Part shown: positions 52,310 through 61,929 of the stretch, piece after piece | How the letters are laid out: every line of letters begins with the position of its first letter | How positions within the stretch are numbered: the stretch's first letter is position 1 | From: G963668655 sp963668655 | Lineage (GTDB): Bacteria; Myxococcota_A; SURF-8 | Assembly (NCBI GenBank): GCA_963668655.2 | Contig: CAXXPQ010000001.1 | Coordinates: 620,001 to 684,000 of the forward strand | Direction of reading: 5' to 3' | Length of the DNA: 64,000 nt | Notes under the pieces: generated by a model | Told to the model about the DNA's origin: nothing | The model's input: only the letters and a program-made list of their open reading frames with translations | Database searches by the model: none | Position numbers and translations under genes: made by a program

Positions 52310-53869
52310 TCAGAACCGATACTGCAATCCGCCGCCCGCCGTGCCCGCGAAGCCGGACGAGCGGTAGCCCGGCCAGCCGGGATTGTTGGTCTGCAACCCC
52401 CGGCTTTCGAGCATGAAGAGATCGGTCTTGTAGTCGCGGCTGTCCGGAAATTCGTCCACCACGGGATTGTCGGCATCGGCGGATTTCCACTGGTTGCGCG
52501 CGATGAGGATCAGGAACTGGGTGTGAAATTCCAGGCTGAGACCCTCCACCCAGGGCAGGTGAAACGCCATGCCGAAGGCCGTTTCCACTTTGTTGTTGTC
52601 CACGTAGTTCGTGCGTCCGTCCTGTTTCGGCACGGGCGTCTGGATATAACCGCCGCCCACCCGGGCGGTGAGCCACGTCAGCGGCCGGTATTCCACGCCC
52701 AGTTTCCAGGCGAGCGTGTCCCGGAAGCCCGCGTTGCCGGGATCGCGGATCATGTCGGAAAGCGGATAATACGGTTTGCCGTCCTCCACCAGCACGCCCA
52801 GGGCGTAACCGGTATCGAATTGTTCCCGGATCGCGGTGCGGTAACCGGACCACATGGCCCAGGTGAGATCCGTGCTGATCGTCCAGTCGCGCACGTCGAA
52901 GCGCAGGCCCAAGCAAAGCTGACGGGGAGAGTAATAGCCCGCGTAATCGAATTCCTGCACGGTGATGGGTTCGCCCTCGTAGATCTCGAAGTTCCAGAAG
53001 CGCAGGCGGTTGGTCATGCCCGCCTTCACCAGCGACTGTTCGCGGTAGGCCAGGCCGATGCCCAGCCATGGAAGCGGTTCGAAGTGCAGCCCCAGAATGA
53101 AGGTGGCGTCGTACTTCATCTTCATGTCCATGGACAGGTGGATGCTCTGCTGGTCCAGGGCGTCGGGAACGAACATCTCCGTATCCGCCACGGCGTTTCC
53201 GGACAGACTCACGGATGCGCCGAAACCGAACCACTTCAGCGGGCGGAAACCCAGGCCCAGAAGAGCCGAGGGACGCCGGGCGCGACGGTTGAGAAGCTGG
53301 AATTGCAGGCGATTGTCGAAGAACTGGGCGCGCTCGTCCACGTAATCGAACCCGGCGGTCATCATGGCGTCCAGGGGCAGGGAGAAGGCCGCGCCCAGCA
53401 TGAACCAGTCCAGGCCGAAGTCGTACAGCACGCCGCCGGTGAGGGCGTAGAGGTTGGGATCGTCGGTGGTGTCTTTTCGGGCCTTCAGAAGATCCGCCGT
53501 GGCCAGGTAGCGAATGGCCATTTTGGTGGCCTGACTCTGGAGCGGCAGCGCGTTGTAGACCGAAAGCGGCACGTCGTATCCGGCGGGACGTTCGCGCAGA
53601 TGAATGCGCACGTCGTCGAAAGAGGCCGTGAAGTGCACGCCGAAGCCGGGAGCGGCGAATGCCATGCGCCCCGGGTTGTAGAACAGCGCGCCGTAATCGG
53701 ACACGGCGGCGGTGGCGGCTCCGCCCATGGCGATGTTGCGGCTGCCGAAACCGTACAGGTCCAGGGGGCTGGCGCAAACCCGGGAGACGAATCCCGGGGT
53801 TACGGACAAAAGAAGAAGAAGCGACGCGAGGAAGAGCGTTCGCATTCGTTTCGGCGTCGGCATGCTCAT
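52310..53869 (-). CDS. FadL/OmpP1-like outer-membrane transporter
   Basis: 519 residues. A signal peptide (to about residue 33) is followed by Leu-Tyr-Gly-Phe-Gly-Ser-Arg-Asn-Ile-Ala-Met-Gly-Gly-Ala and Ala-Leu-Phe-Tyr-Asn-Pro-Gly, the hatch signature of FadL-family channels. Alternating beta strands with aromatic ends follow, and the last residue is Phe, as in barrels inserted by BamA. It probably lets hydrophobic compounds across the outer membrane. It overlaps the upstream lipoprotein gene by 4 bp. Confidence 0.85.
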   Translation of the reverse strand: MSMPTPKRMRTLFLASLLLLLSVTPGFVSRVCASPLDLYGFGSRNIAMGGAATAAVSDYGALFYNPGRMAFAAPGFGVHFTASFDDVRIHLRERPAGYDVPLSVYNALPLQSQATKMAIRYLATADLLKARKDTTDDPNLYALTGGVLYDFGLDWFMLGAAFSLPLDAMMTAGFDYVDERAQFFDNRLQFQLLNRRARRPSALLGLGFRPLKWFGFGASVSLSGNAVADTEMFVPDALDQQSIHLSMDMKMKYDATFILGLHFEPLPWLGIGLAYREQSLVKAGMTNRLRFWNFEIYEGEPITVQEFDYAGYYSPRQLCLGLRFDVRDWTISTDLTWAMWSGYRTAIREQFDTGYALGVLVEDGKPYYPLSDMIRDPGNAGFRDTLAWKLGVEYRPLTWLTARVGGGYIQTPVPKQDGRTNYVDNNKVETAFGMAFHLPWVEGLSLEFHTQFLILIARNQWKSADADNPVVDEFPDSRDYKTDLFMLESRGLQTNNPGWPGYRSSGFAGTAGGGLQYRF

Positions 53870-54834
53870 TTCTCCTCCTCCTGCTCGCCCAGGGGGACGG
53901 CGTAGTCCATGGGATCGTAGGAAAAGAATTCGGCCTCGCGGGCGTAGAGTTCCTCGCAGCTCATGTCCGCCGGAATGCGCACGGCCTGGAAATGGTTCAG
54001 GTCCGGATCGTACACGCGCCGCAGGTCCAGTTGGATCTTGAGCAAGGGCGAACTGGCCCCAATGGTGACCATCTCCACGGTGGAATCGATCTCGCCCTCG
54101 ATGAAGTCCTCGGTGACGAGTTCGCCGTCCAGGCTGCGCAGCATGCGCAGGACCACGTAGACCTCGCCCTGGACGAAGCCGTTCAAGCGGCCGGTGAGCG
54201 CGGGATGGCCGTCGTTCTCGAAATCCACCAGAAGCGGATCGTCGGGCTCCGTGGGCAGGGGATCGTTGACGGGATCGTCCATGAGCGCTTCGTCCGCGCC
54301 GTAAATGTCCAGCACGTGTTCGGCGCGGAAGCGGCTGCCGGGCGTGTCGCCGGAGAGCGTGGCCAGCCGCGGCTTGATAGGAATGGCGCGGATGCTTTCT
54401 TCCGTGAAGATCACCTGGAAGTCGATGTCCTCCACGATGTTCATGCTGAAATCGCAGATGTTTTCGGTGAATGAAATGTTCGAACCGTCTTTCTCGAAGG
54501 GCGTGCGCGCCACGCCGCTGAGGATCATCTGGACTTTCCGGTTGATGACCGGAATCACGGTGGTGTAGGCGATGGCGAACTTCATGGCCCAGATGCGGGG
54601 TTCCTCCGTCTCCGTTTCCGTTTCCTGTTCCGTTTCGGTTTCCAGGTCGGAATCCGTTTCCGTCTCCGCCGCCGTTTCCAGGTCCAGATCGCCGTCCTCG
54701 AACGACTGGTTCCAGTCTTCCGGCCGGCCGCCGTGCTCCGCGCAGGAAAAAAGGAAGAACGCCGTTCCGATCAGAAAAAGAAGGGGGATCATCCGGCCTG
54801 GAATTCCATGCCGTCGCCGTTCGAACCGTCTCAT
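53866..54834 (-). CDS. Acidic-spacer lipoprotein paired with FadL-like channel
   Basis: 322 residues from the ATG at 54834 (other in-frame starts at 54855 and 54894; none has a good ribosome site). The leader ends in Leu-Phe-Ser-Cys at about residue 31, and a Glu/Thr/Asp repeat of some 40 residues follows. The remaining 230 residues are beta-rich with no recognised family. Translational coupling to the FadL-like gene suggests an outer-membrane partner. Confidence 0.75.
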   Translation of the reverse strand: MRRFERRRHGIPGRMIPLLFLIGTAFFLFSCAEHGGRPEDWNQSFEDGDLDLETAAETETDSDLETETEQETETETEEPRIWAMKFAIAYTTVIPVINRKVQMILSGVARTPFEKDGSNISFTENICDFSMNIVEDIDFQVIFTEESIRAIPIKPRLATLSGDTPGSRFRAEHVLDIYGADEALMDDPVNDPLPTEPDDPLLVDFENDGHPALTGRLNGFVQGEVYVVLRMLRSLDGELVTEDFIEGEIDSTVEMVTIGASSPLLKIQLDLRRVYDPDLNHFQAVRIPADMSCEELYAREAEFFSYDPMDYAVPLGEQEEEK

Positions 54835-55004
54835 TTCGCTTTTTCCGTTCGCCATGTTCGAGGAAAGGAAGCGTCCTCCGATCGCGGCGGGCACTTCTGA
54901 AATTTCAATTATTTCTGAAAATACAGAAACACGGGGCGGCGGTCAAGAGCTTTTTTCATGGAATCGACAGGGGGATTTTCGAACTTACAACCGCGTAAGA
55001 TTTT

Positions 55005-55060
55005 GGCTGGTGGTAGTACCACCAGCCGGCTGTTAATACTTTTGTCAAACAGTTTGTCAA
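55005..55060 (-). promoter_or_regulatory. Tandem -35 boxes, promoter and leader hairpin
   Basis: On the minus strand TTGACA occurs at 55055-55060 and again at 55043-55048 inside a TTTGTCAAA direct repeat. TATTAA (55033-55038) is 16 bp from the first. Just after the expected start lies GGCTGGTGGT-AGT-ACCACCAGCC, a perfect 10-bp hairpin (55005-55027). It likely serves the lipoprotein/FadL operon; the 240 bp around hold no gene. Confidence 0.5.
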
Positions 55061-55137
55061 AACGAACTTGGTCGAAACGGCGCTTTTCGGACGATTCACC
55101 CTGGCGCTTCCATTTCGAGAAATCGACGGGGCGAGAT

Positions 55138-56187
55138 TCAACCTTGGAGGCGTCGGGAGAGTTCGCCCAGTCGCTGCATCACCAATTCGGCGTCGGATTC
55201 GCTCATGGTTCCCATGCCGCAGGACGGCGTGACCATGGATTGACGCCGGATCAGATCCTCGTCCACGCCTTCCTTCACGAGATCCGCGATGGTGCCCGCG
55301 AGCCGCTCTTCCAGAGAGGCCGCGTCTTCCTTGTGAATGTTCGGATTGGTGGGGATAATGCCCCAGGCCACCACGCCACCGGATTCGAAATGATTACGGA
55401 TTTCAATGGGATAGGCGGTGATTCCCCGGCCGTAGGCGTAGGCGTCGAAGTTGATGATGTCGAAGCCGCACTCTACGATCATGGACCAGTCCGTGTTGCC
55501 GCAGACGTGAATGCCCACCCGCGCGCCCTCCTTGTGCAGAACGTCCACCGCCTGGCGCAGGGTGGAAATCACGCGTTCGCGGGTGAGGAAAATATAGGCC
55601 GAGGATCCAAAGGCGGACAGGGCCGGTTCGTCCAGAAAACAGATGATTTCCCTGGCGAAAGGCTTGAAACGGCGCACCTGCCAGATGGATTGCCAGATGG
55701 CGTTTTGCAGAAGCACGTCGCCGTAGTCGTCGCGGTGATAGAGCGCGATGTCCCGGGCGTCGGTGACGGTCAGGGAAAAGGAGATCGGGCCGGTGGTGTG
55801 GACCTTGGCGTATCTTGGAGGATTCTCCAACGATTCCAATCTCTTAAGCGCGGCCGGGATGCCCTGGGAGTGTTCCTCGGAGATGGCGAAGCGCTCCAGG
55901 TCGCCGCCTTCCGGAGCGACGAGTGCGGCTTCGTAGAAGGCGGCCATCTGTTCGGCGAAGTCCGCCGCGTCCGGGTCGATGCAGACCATGCCTTTTTCCG
56001 GACGCTCCACCAGGCCGGGTAGGCCGCCCGAATACTGGGGCAGAAAGCCCTCTTTCCAGTGGCGGTTGGGCAGTTGGGGCCAGATGGGCGCGTCCGGCGT
56101 GGCCCGGTAAACGTGGTCCAGCGCCGTTTCCGCATCGCGGTGGGGCAGGCTGCCGATCATCGTGGCCATCATGCGAGGGGCTTCCAT
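55138..56187 (-). CDS. MetE/uroporphyrinogen-decarboxylase-like protein
   Basis: 349 residues. It begins Met-x-x-Thr-Met-Ile-Gly-Ser-Leu-Pro-His-Arg, as in MetE-like core proteins. Gly-Ile-His-Val-Cys-Gly-Asn-Thr-Asp (about 229-237) and Thr-Pro-Ser-Cys-Gly-Met-Gly (about 322-328) supply the His-x-Cys and Cys zinc ligands of the cobalamin-independent methionine synthase fold. It is shorter than MetE, so it resembles core methionine synthases or methyltransferases of the UROD superfamily that take a methyl group from a corrinoid protein. The substrate cannot be told. Confidence 0.8.
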   Translation of the reverse strand: MEAPRMMATMIGSLPHRDAETALDHVYRATPDAPIWPQLPNRHWKEGFLPQYSGGLPGLVERPEKGMVCIDPDAADFAEQMAAFYEAALVAPEGGDLERFAISEEHSQGIPAALKRLESLENPPRYAKVHTTGPISFSLTVTDARDIALYHRDDYGDVLLQNAIWQSIWQVRRFKPFAREIICFLDEPALSAFGSSAYIFLTRERVISTLRQAVDVLHKEGARVGIHVCGNTDWSMIVECGFDIINFDAYAYGRGITAYPIEIRNHFESGGVVAWGIIPTNPNIHKEDAASLEERLAGTIADLVKEGVDEDLIRRQSMVTPSCGMGTMSESDAELVMQRLGELSRRLQG

Positions 56188-56234
56188 GGGTTGACTCTCC
56201 TAACCGGTTGATTTCGCAGGTTGAATTTCTTTCT

Positions 56235-57047
56235 CTACGCTTCGCTCTCCGGGCCGCCCGCCAGACGGTCGTAAAACGCGCAAGCGGCCAGCATGGAAGT
56301 GGGAATGCTCACCAGCAGCCCCACGCCCAACGCCAGCACGCCCAGAAGGTTGATACCGATAATGGCCAGTCCCAGCCCGAAAAAGGTCCACTTGTAGCCG
56401 CGCATGAGAGCCCAGCTTTCCGAAAGCGACTCCATGCCGTTTCGCTCCCGGTCCATGATGAGCAGCACGTACTGACTGAGCCCCAGGGTGAGGATAAGTC
56501 CCGGAATCAAAAGGAAAAACAGACCGACAAAGATGGAGATCGTGGAAACGAACGTGGCGATCAGAAGCGGAACCAGGCGGTTGAAGCCGGAAAACAGCAG
56601 GCTGAAACCGACCTCCTCGCCCCGGATCAGGCGCAGCCCGGCATAGAGATAGCCGGCGGCGATGACGTTCTGGAAGAGCGACCAGGCGAAACTGATCGTC
56701 TGCATGGCCCAGAGATTCTTCGCGGCCAGTTCGGAAATGATGGAATTCGCGATCCCGCTGATGACGAACAGCACCACCAGCATGCCGACCATCAGCCCGG
56801 GACGCATCTTGAAGGCGCGCCAGCCCTCGGACAGCGAGCCGCCGATCATGCCCTCCGGGCGCGGAGGCCGCGAAGCGGATGCGGGTTCGTTGGAAAAGGG
56901 AATGGGAACCGGACCCGGACCCGGACCCGGACCCGAGGAACTATCCGGAACGGGCGCGCCGGAAGCGGGCGCATCGATGGGGTTTCCGCAGACGCCGCAA
57001 AGCGTTTCGCCTTCCGGAACCGTAGCGCGACAATGGGGGCACTGCAT
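56235..57047 (-). CDS. Zinc-ribbon integral membrane protein
   Basis: 270 residues. An N-terminal zinc ribbon (Cys-Pro-His-Cys, then Cys-Gly-Val-Cys-Gly-Asn-Pro-Ile) is joined by a Pro-Gly repeat linker to a membrane domain with five or six helices (about 85-260) like DUF975/YciC-type proteins. The short Gly-Pro repeat is encoded by a small tandem at about 56920-56940. Function unknown. Confidence 0.8.
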   Translation of the reverse strand: MQCPHCRATVPEGETLCGVCGNPIDAPASGAPVPDSSSGPGPGPGPVPIPFSNEPASASRPPRPEGMIGGSLSEGWRAFKMRPGLMVGMLVVLFVISGIANSIISELAAKNLWAMQTISFAWSLFQNVIAAGYLYAGLRLIRGEEVGFSLLFSGFNRLVPLLIATFVSTISIFVGLFFLLIPGLILTLGLSQYVLLIMDRERNGMESLSESWALMRGYKWTFFGLGLAIIGINLLGVLALGVGLLVSIPTSMLAACAFYDRLAGGPESEA

Positions 57048-57079
57048 GGGAACTCTCCTTCCGAATGGATTCCAAGTCC

Positions 57080-58681
57080 TCAGAAATACACGGAAAGCGA
57101 CGTTTCGAACACGTACTGGTTTTCCGTGGCGTCGCGGTCGAAATCGTTGACGAAAACCGCCGCCGCCCGCCCCGGAACCAGCACGCCGCCCACCAGGTGG
57201 AAGGACAGGATTTCCTTATAGCGGAATTCCAGATCCAGATCCATCTCGACGCCCACCATTTGTCCGCCCATGGCGTTGTCCTTTTCCAGAACGAAGCCCG
57301 TTCCGACGATGAGCGTTGGGACGAAGAAGCCCTTGACATCGTAAGAGAAAGCCGCGTCCGTCAGCGAATATCCGGGGCGGATGACGAAGAACTTTCCCCG
57401 GCTTTCGGCCAGGCGCTCGTCCAGGTTGAAGCCCATGTCCCGGATCTCGTTCTCGGACAGAAGCAGCGTGCGGCTGCGGCTTTTTCCGGAGTAGAAAAAG
57501 GCGTGGTTGGAGGCGTTGCGATCGTGGGAATCGTCGGGGCTCAGCAGCAACTGGTTGACTTCCGCGCGGAAGGCCCCGGCGGTGAATTCTCCCCATGCCT
57601 GCAAGGCCCAGGCGGTGGTGTCCTCGTCACCGCTGGTGGAGCCGTTCTCCATGTTGCCCACCTGGAAATCCAGATCCAGGCCGAAGCGGGCGAAACCGTA
57701 ATCGGCGCTGATCTTCACGCCCGGCGCGAAGAGATTCAGTGTGTGGTCCACCATCTGCTGGTCCAAAAGCCCGTAGAACGCCACCGCGATTCTCCAGTTG
57801 GGCAGCGGAAAATCCGCCCGCAGACCGTAGGCGAAGGTGTCGTGACGGAAATTGTTGGCGTCGAGCCCCACGCCCTCGTAGGTCTGGTCCGGCATCTGGG
57901 CGGCGGTGAAGGTGAAGCGCGCCCAGTCGAGGTCCGTAAAGAGGCTGGCCGCGCCCAGCCAGTGCCCGAGAAACAGCGCCGAGGGATCTTCCAGATATTG
58001 GTAACCGATCTTGAAGCCGAAGCGCCCGTCCAGAAAGACGCCCTTCGTGTATAGTTCCCGGAAGGCCAGGCGGAAGGCGTCGTCTTGTCCCGTCTCGTAG
58101 CGGTCCGGGTCGTTCTTGCCCCAGAGGTTCAACCCCACCTCCATCTCCCAGACGATCTCGATGGGATCGACGGGAAAGAGGGACAGCCGGGGTTTGAGGA
58201 ACGTGCCCAGAACGCCCACGCTCTGGCCTTCCTTGTCGTAATAGGGCTTGGTGGGATCGAAGTTGGAATCGTTCTGATAGTGAAGCACGGTCTGGAATTC
58301 GGCGTCGAAGCGCAGACGTTTCCGCACGGTGTCGAGCACGTTCTCCTTGGCGGTCTGCTCCTTCTCCTTGCGGATTTCCGCCCGTTCCTTTTCCGCCTTT
58401 TGCTTGGCTTCCCGCAGATCCTCCCGGGCGTTCTCCACGCCTTCCGGCGTGGGAGCCTTCGCCTGCGAAGCGGGTTCGGTCTCCACGGCTTTTTCCGGAG
58501 CGGGCGTTTCGGTCGGGGCCTCGGCGGGCGCGGCGTCCGGAGCGGGAGCCGCCGCCGGAGCGGCGTCCGTGGCGGGAGTCTCCGTGGCGGAAGCGCCTTC
58601 CGACGCGGCGTCCTGGGCGAAGAGCGCCGGGGAGAACAGGGCGAACGCCAGCGAAAGCAGACAGATCATCGTGTTTTTCAT
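57080..58681 (-). CDS. Outer-membrane beta-barrel protein with coiled-coil stalk
   Basis: 533 residues from the ATG at 58681 (AAAGGAGGAAAGACC). Signal peptide to Ala-Gln (about 23), then an Ala/Pro/Glu linker, then a Lys/Glu coiled coil (about 85-125), then a barrel of alternating strands to the final Tyr-Phe. It resembles OprP/porin-like proteins that have a coiled-coil N-terminus, but no specific substrate can be read. It is 16 bp downstream of the GH5 gene, suggesting joint expression. Confidence 0.8.
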   Translation of the reverse strand: MKNTMICLLSLAFALFSPALFAQDAASEGASATETPATDAAPAAAPAPDAAPAEAPTETPAPEKAVETEPASQAKAPTPEGVENAREDLREAKQKAEKERAEIRKEKEQTAKENVLDTVRKRLRFDAEFQTVLHYQNDSNFDPTKPYYDKEGQSVGVLGTFLKPRLSLFPVDPIEIVWEMEVGLNLWGKNDPDRYETGQDDAFRLAFRELYTKGVFLDGRFGFKIGYQYLEDPSALFLGHWLGAASLFTDLDWARFTFTAAQMPDQTYEGVGLDANNFRHDTFAYGLRADFPLPNWRIAVAFYGLLDQQMVDHTLNLFAPGVKISADYGFARFGLDLDFQVGNMENGSTSGDEDTTAWALQAWGEFTAGAFRAEVNQLLLSPDDSHDRNASNHAFFYSGKSRSRTLLLSENEIRDMGFNLDERLAESRGKFFVIRPGYSLTDAAFSYDVKGFFVPTLIVGTGFVLEKDNAMGGQMVGVEMDLDLEFRYKEILSFHLVGGVLVPGRAAAVFVNDFDRDATENQYVFETSLSVYF

Positions 58682-58697
58682 GGTCTTTCCTCCTTTC

Positions 58698-61250
58698 CTA
58701 GCGTCCGACGACTTCATCGCCGCGGATGAAGTAATCCCAGCCGTTCACGTCCTGGCCCGCGATGGGCGGCCGCAGGGTCAGTTTGTGCTCCACGCCGGGC
58801 TCGTCCTTTTCGGGGTGGTAATACAGCGTCTGGCCGGCGTCGTCCCAGGCGGCCCAGCCGTCGGAAAGCCAGACGTAAAAGCCGTCCGGGTACTGGACGT
58901 TCGGCACGAAGACCTTGGTGGGCGCTTCCGTTTCCTTGGATTCGAAGACCAGTTCGAACTCCCGCTCGGCGTCGGGCAGGCCCTTTTCGGGATCGAAGTA
59001 ATGCAGCGGACTGTAAAAATGCATGGAAACGGGCTTTCCGGAAAGCGCCAGGGGATAGGGGCGGATCCAGGCTTCCCAACCTCGGGGCTCGCCGTTTTCG
59101 TCGATGATGCTGAAGTCCTCGTGGTTCCACCAGTCGCCGTAGAGCGGATCGTTTCCGGGTGTGTAGCACCAGTTGAGGTTGGACAAAAACAGCCCTTCGA
59201 AGGCTTCGTAGAAATTGTCCAGGATTTCGGCCGAGAGGCGATAGTTCTGTTCCCGGGACTGCTGCCAGCCGGGTTTCTCGGCGTCCTCGCCCCGGTATCG
59301 GTAGTTCCAGTAGGTGCCGAACTCGCCGTAAACCACCGGCATGTTCTCCAGCCCGTAGGTGGCCTGGTTCACCTTCTCCTGCAAATGTTCCGTATAGTCC
59401 CGATAGCGGTATTCCTCCACGCTGAACTCCCGGGGTTCCTTGTTGAAGCCGATATAGGGATAGATGTCCGGGTACCAGTGGGGAGAATAGACCAGGTTGT
59501 CGATACCCGCCGGCGGGATGGGATACTGTTCCCACTGGCCGCCCAGACCGCCGCCGCCCAGCAGCATGGCGGGAGAGAAGGCCGGCTCGATCCAGATGAT
59601 GGCGTCCGGATCCACTTCCTGTACGGCCTTTCCCACGCGCTCGAAGAGCGGACGCAGGTAGGTGCGGTCGAAATCGTTGTTCAATCCCGCCGCCGCGAAC
59701 AGATCCATGTCCGCGAAGCCCCACTTGCGTTTCACCTCGGCCTTGTCGGCCTCCAGCAGATCCTCGTCGTCCGCGTATTTCGGATCGTCCGGATCGGGCA
59801 GGCGGGGAAGCAGGTCCAGGTATTTCAGAATGTAATACAGTTTGGAGGCCAGGGTTTTGTTGATGGGATCGTCGCTGTCCGGCTCCCCCGGAACCAGGAT
59901 CCCGCTGGGGATTTCCGATTGCAGAAACTCCATGCCGTTCAACACGTCCTTGATGGTGCTTTCGAGGCCGGTCTGGAAATAGGCCGCCACCACGGTCATG
60001 AGGATGAAGACGCTGGTGGGCTCGTTCATGAGGTCGTAGCCGATGACGTTGGGATACTTTTTGGCGCGCTCCGCCACGGCCACCCAGGCTTTCTCGTAGC
60101 CTTCCTGGAGATACTCCTTCAGATTCGGGGCGTTTTCGGGATCGGCCACGTCCTCGATGGATTTCACCTCTCCGTTTTCCACGCGCAGTTTCGGAAAGAC
60201 CTTTTCCCCGGCGAAGAAGGCGGCGTAGGCGCGCTCCACGTCCAGGGAAATCACCACGTTGGTTCCCCAGAAAGTAAAGGGCAGCATATCGGTGGTTTCC
60301 GTGCGGTCCCAGGATTTCTTCGGCAGGCGTTTGTAAAGCGCCTCGGTCAGGCGTCCCACCATCTCGCGCTGTTCTTCGTTCAGAAAGCTTTCCCCGTTCA
60401 GGGCCTCGTCCGCGGCGATGAGCGGCAAAAGCGTATCGATGACGAAACTCTTCAGGTCCGGCGCGCCGTCCCCGTTCTCGTCCAGGGCCAGGGATCCCAA
60501 TAAATGATGGATGCCCCAGTATTTGGAATCGAAGTTCTTTTCCGGCAAGGCGATCCGGGTGGCCCAGAAGGGCGCGCCGTCGCCCGCCACCTTGTCGGTG
60601 TAGCCGTAGGGCAGCATGTTGGTTCCCGAGGGCTTGCCGTCGTTCGGCTTCGGCGGGAAAAGGGAGAGCAGCGAGCCCAGCAGTCCCTCCATGCCCGCCA
60701 TGGGCGACTGCCCCGTGAGCGGATCGGCGTAGTCCGCCAGGATTTCCTCGATATCCGTCAGGTCCGGTGTTTCGTTGTACATGGAGTGCAGAAAGCGGCT
60801 CCAGAGGTTCTCGTGGGCGTTGATGACCACGTAGATGCCGTGCTCGTTGGCCTTGCGGATCAGTTTCTCGAAATAGTCCAGAAAGGCTTCGTCCACCTCG
60901 CCCTGGGCTTCCGGCATGACGGCCTCCCACATGAACAGCAGCCGGATGGTGCGCATGCCGGTGTCTCGAAGATGGGCGAACCAGCGGTCCATCTCCTCTT
61001 CCGGAAAGGGGCGGCCGATGTAGGTGAAGTCGTGGGGATCGGACGGGTTGACGGTGTAGGGCGCCTTGGTGCTGCCGCTGACGTTGGTGCCGCGCAGATG
61101 GAGATAGCGTCCCTCCGCGTCGCGGATGTAGTTGCGGTCCAGCGTCACCGGCGAGACGGCGGTTTCGAACATGGGATCGCTGGAATCGCAGGCCAGGGCG
61201 GCCGACAGAAAAGCGAACAGACAGAAGAGCCTTCCTATCCAGTGTTTCAT
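58698..61250 (-). CDS. GH5-family glycosidase lipoprotein, endoglycoceramidase-like
   Basis: 850 residues. The leader ends in Leu-Ala-Cys21. The (beta/alpha)8 domain carries the acid/base Glu in Asp-Leu-Met-Asn-Glu-Pro (about 408) and the nucleophile Glu in Val-Tyr-Gly-Glu-Phe-Gly (about 642), with an early Leu-Arg-Gly-Thr-Asn-Val-Ser-Gly. A large insert lies between strands 3 and 4 (about 165-370), and a C-terminal beta domain (about 745-850) is of the type seen in endoglycoceramidases. It cleaves a glycoside outside the cell; the true substrate is uncertain. Two further strand-rich ORFs of other frames are ignored. Confidence 0.85.
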   Translation of the reverse strand: MKHWIGRLFCLFAFLSAALACDSSDPMFETAVSPVTLDRNYIRDAEGRYLHLRGTNVSGSTKAPYTVNPSDPHDFTYIGRPFPEEEMDRWFAHLRDTGMRTIRLLFMWEAVMPEAQGEVDEAFLDYFEKLIRKANEHGIYVVINAHENLWSRFLHSMYNETPDLTDIEEILADYADPLTGQSPMAGMEGLLGSLLSLFPPKPNDGKPSGTNMLPYGYTDKVAGDGAPFWATRIALPEKNFDSKYWGIHHLLGSLALDENGDGAPDLKSFVIDTLLPLIAADEALNGESFLNEEQREMVGRLTEALYKRLPKKSWDRTETTDMLPFTFWGTNVVISLDVERAYAAFFAGEKVFPKLRVENGEVKSIEDVADPENAPNLKEYLQEGYEKAWVAVAERAKKYPNVIGYDLMNEPTSVFILMTVVAAYFQTGLESTIKDVLNGMEFLQSEIPSGILVPGEPDSDDPINKTLASKLYYILKYLDLLPRLPDPDDPKYADDEDLLEADKAEVKRKWGFADMDLFAAAGLNNDFDRTYLRPLFERVGKAVQEVDPDAIIWIEPAFSPAMLLGGGGLGGQWEQYPIPPAGIDNLVYSPHWYPDIYPYIGFNKEPREFSVEEYRYRDYTEHLQEKVNQATYGLENMPVVYGEFGTYWNYRYRGEDAEKPGWQQSREQNYRLSAEILDNFYEAFEGLFLSNLNWCYTPGNDPLYGDWWNHEDFSIIDENGEPRGWEAWIRPYPLALSGKPVSMHFYSPLHYFDPEKGLPDAEREFELVFESKETEAPTKVFVPNVQYPDGFYVWLSDGWAAWDDAGQTLYYHPEKDEPGVEHKLTLRPPIAGQDVNGWDYFIRGDEVVGR

Positions 61251-61929
61251 TGCGTGTGCCTCCCGAATGGATGGAATGAGACGGGCTCTATCTGCGTAGC
61301 ATTTCCGGGGCGAATTGTCCAGCGATATCGGGCCGTCTCAGGCGGATGCGGGCGTAAGGGAGGCCGATTCGGGCAAGCGCCCCGTGAAAGCCGGGCCGTT
61401 TTGCGTCGCCGGGTTTTCCCGACGCGCGGTCGCCGGCGCGATCCATGATTTTCGTGCTTGAAACGATTCTCCGCCGGTGAAATTATGACGAGAATGGCCG
61501 CCTGGCCGACGGAATTCAGAAAAAAACGTAAAATCTCAAAAAAATAGCAAGGGGAATTTTTCCTCCGAGCGGCATCCGGAGTGGGCAAGAATTGCCCGGT
61601 TCGTCACTCGAAACCAAAAAACGGAAGGATTCCGGACAGACGCAAAGCGCTTTCACCCGGCAAGATCTGCCGACCGGTCTGGAGTAATTTTCCTAGTAAT
61701 TTCAAGCACTTAAAATCTCTAAAGCCGCTGTTTTTCATGGAGTCCTTTCGCCCTGTAGCCGAATTAATGCACGGAAACGAAAGAGCCTTTCAAACTGGCT
61801 CCGGAATGAAAACGAGGATGAATCGGCGAATCGGGCGACGCCCGTTCGCTTGGAAACCAGGGTTCCCAAACGGAGAACTCCCAAAAAGGACGGCGGGCAT
61901 TCGGCCGGCCACATTTCAAGGAGGAAGCT
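61251..61929. promoter_or_regulatory. Long intergenic region upstream of the flagellin genes
   Basis: About 680 bp without a credible gene. It holds a perfect inverted repeat GGGCAA-GAA-TTGCCC (61583-61597) and several A-runs. A sigma28 or sigma54 promoter was sought but not found with the proper spacing. Confidence 0.5.

Noticed and set aside
61690..61730. Sigma28-type flagellin promoter (TAAA...GCCG)
   Set aside because: TAAA and GCCG boxes occur but not at the required 15-bp spacing.
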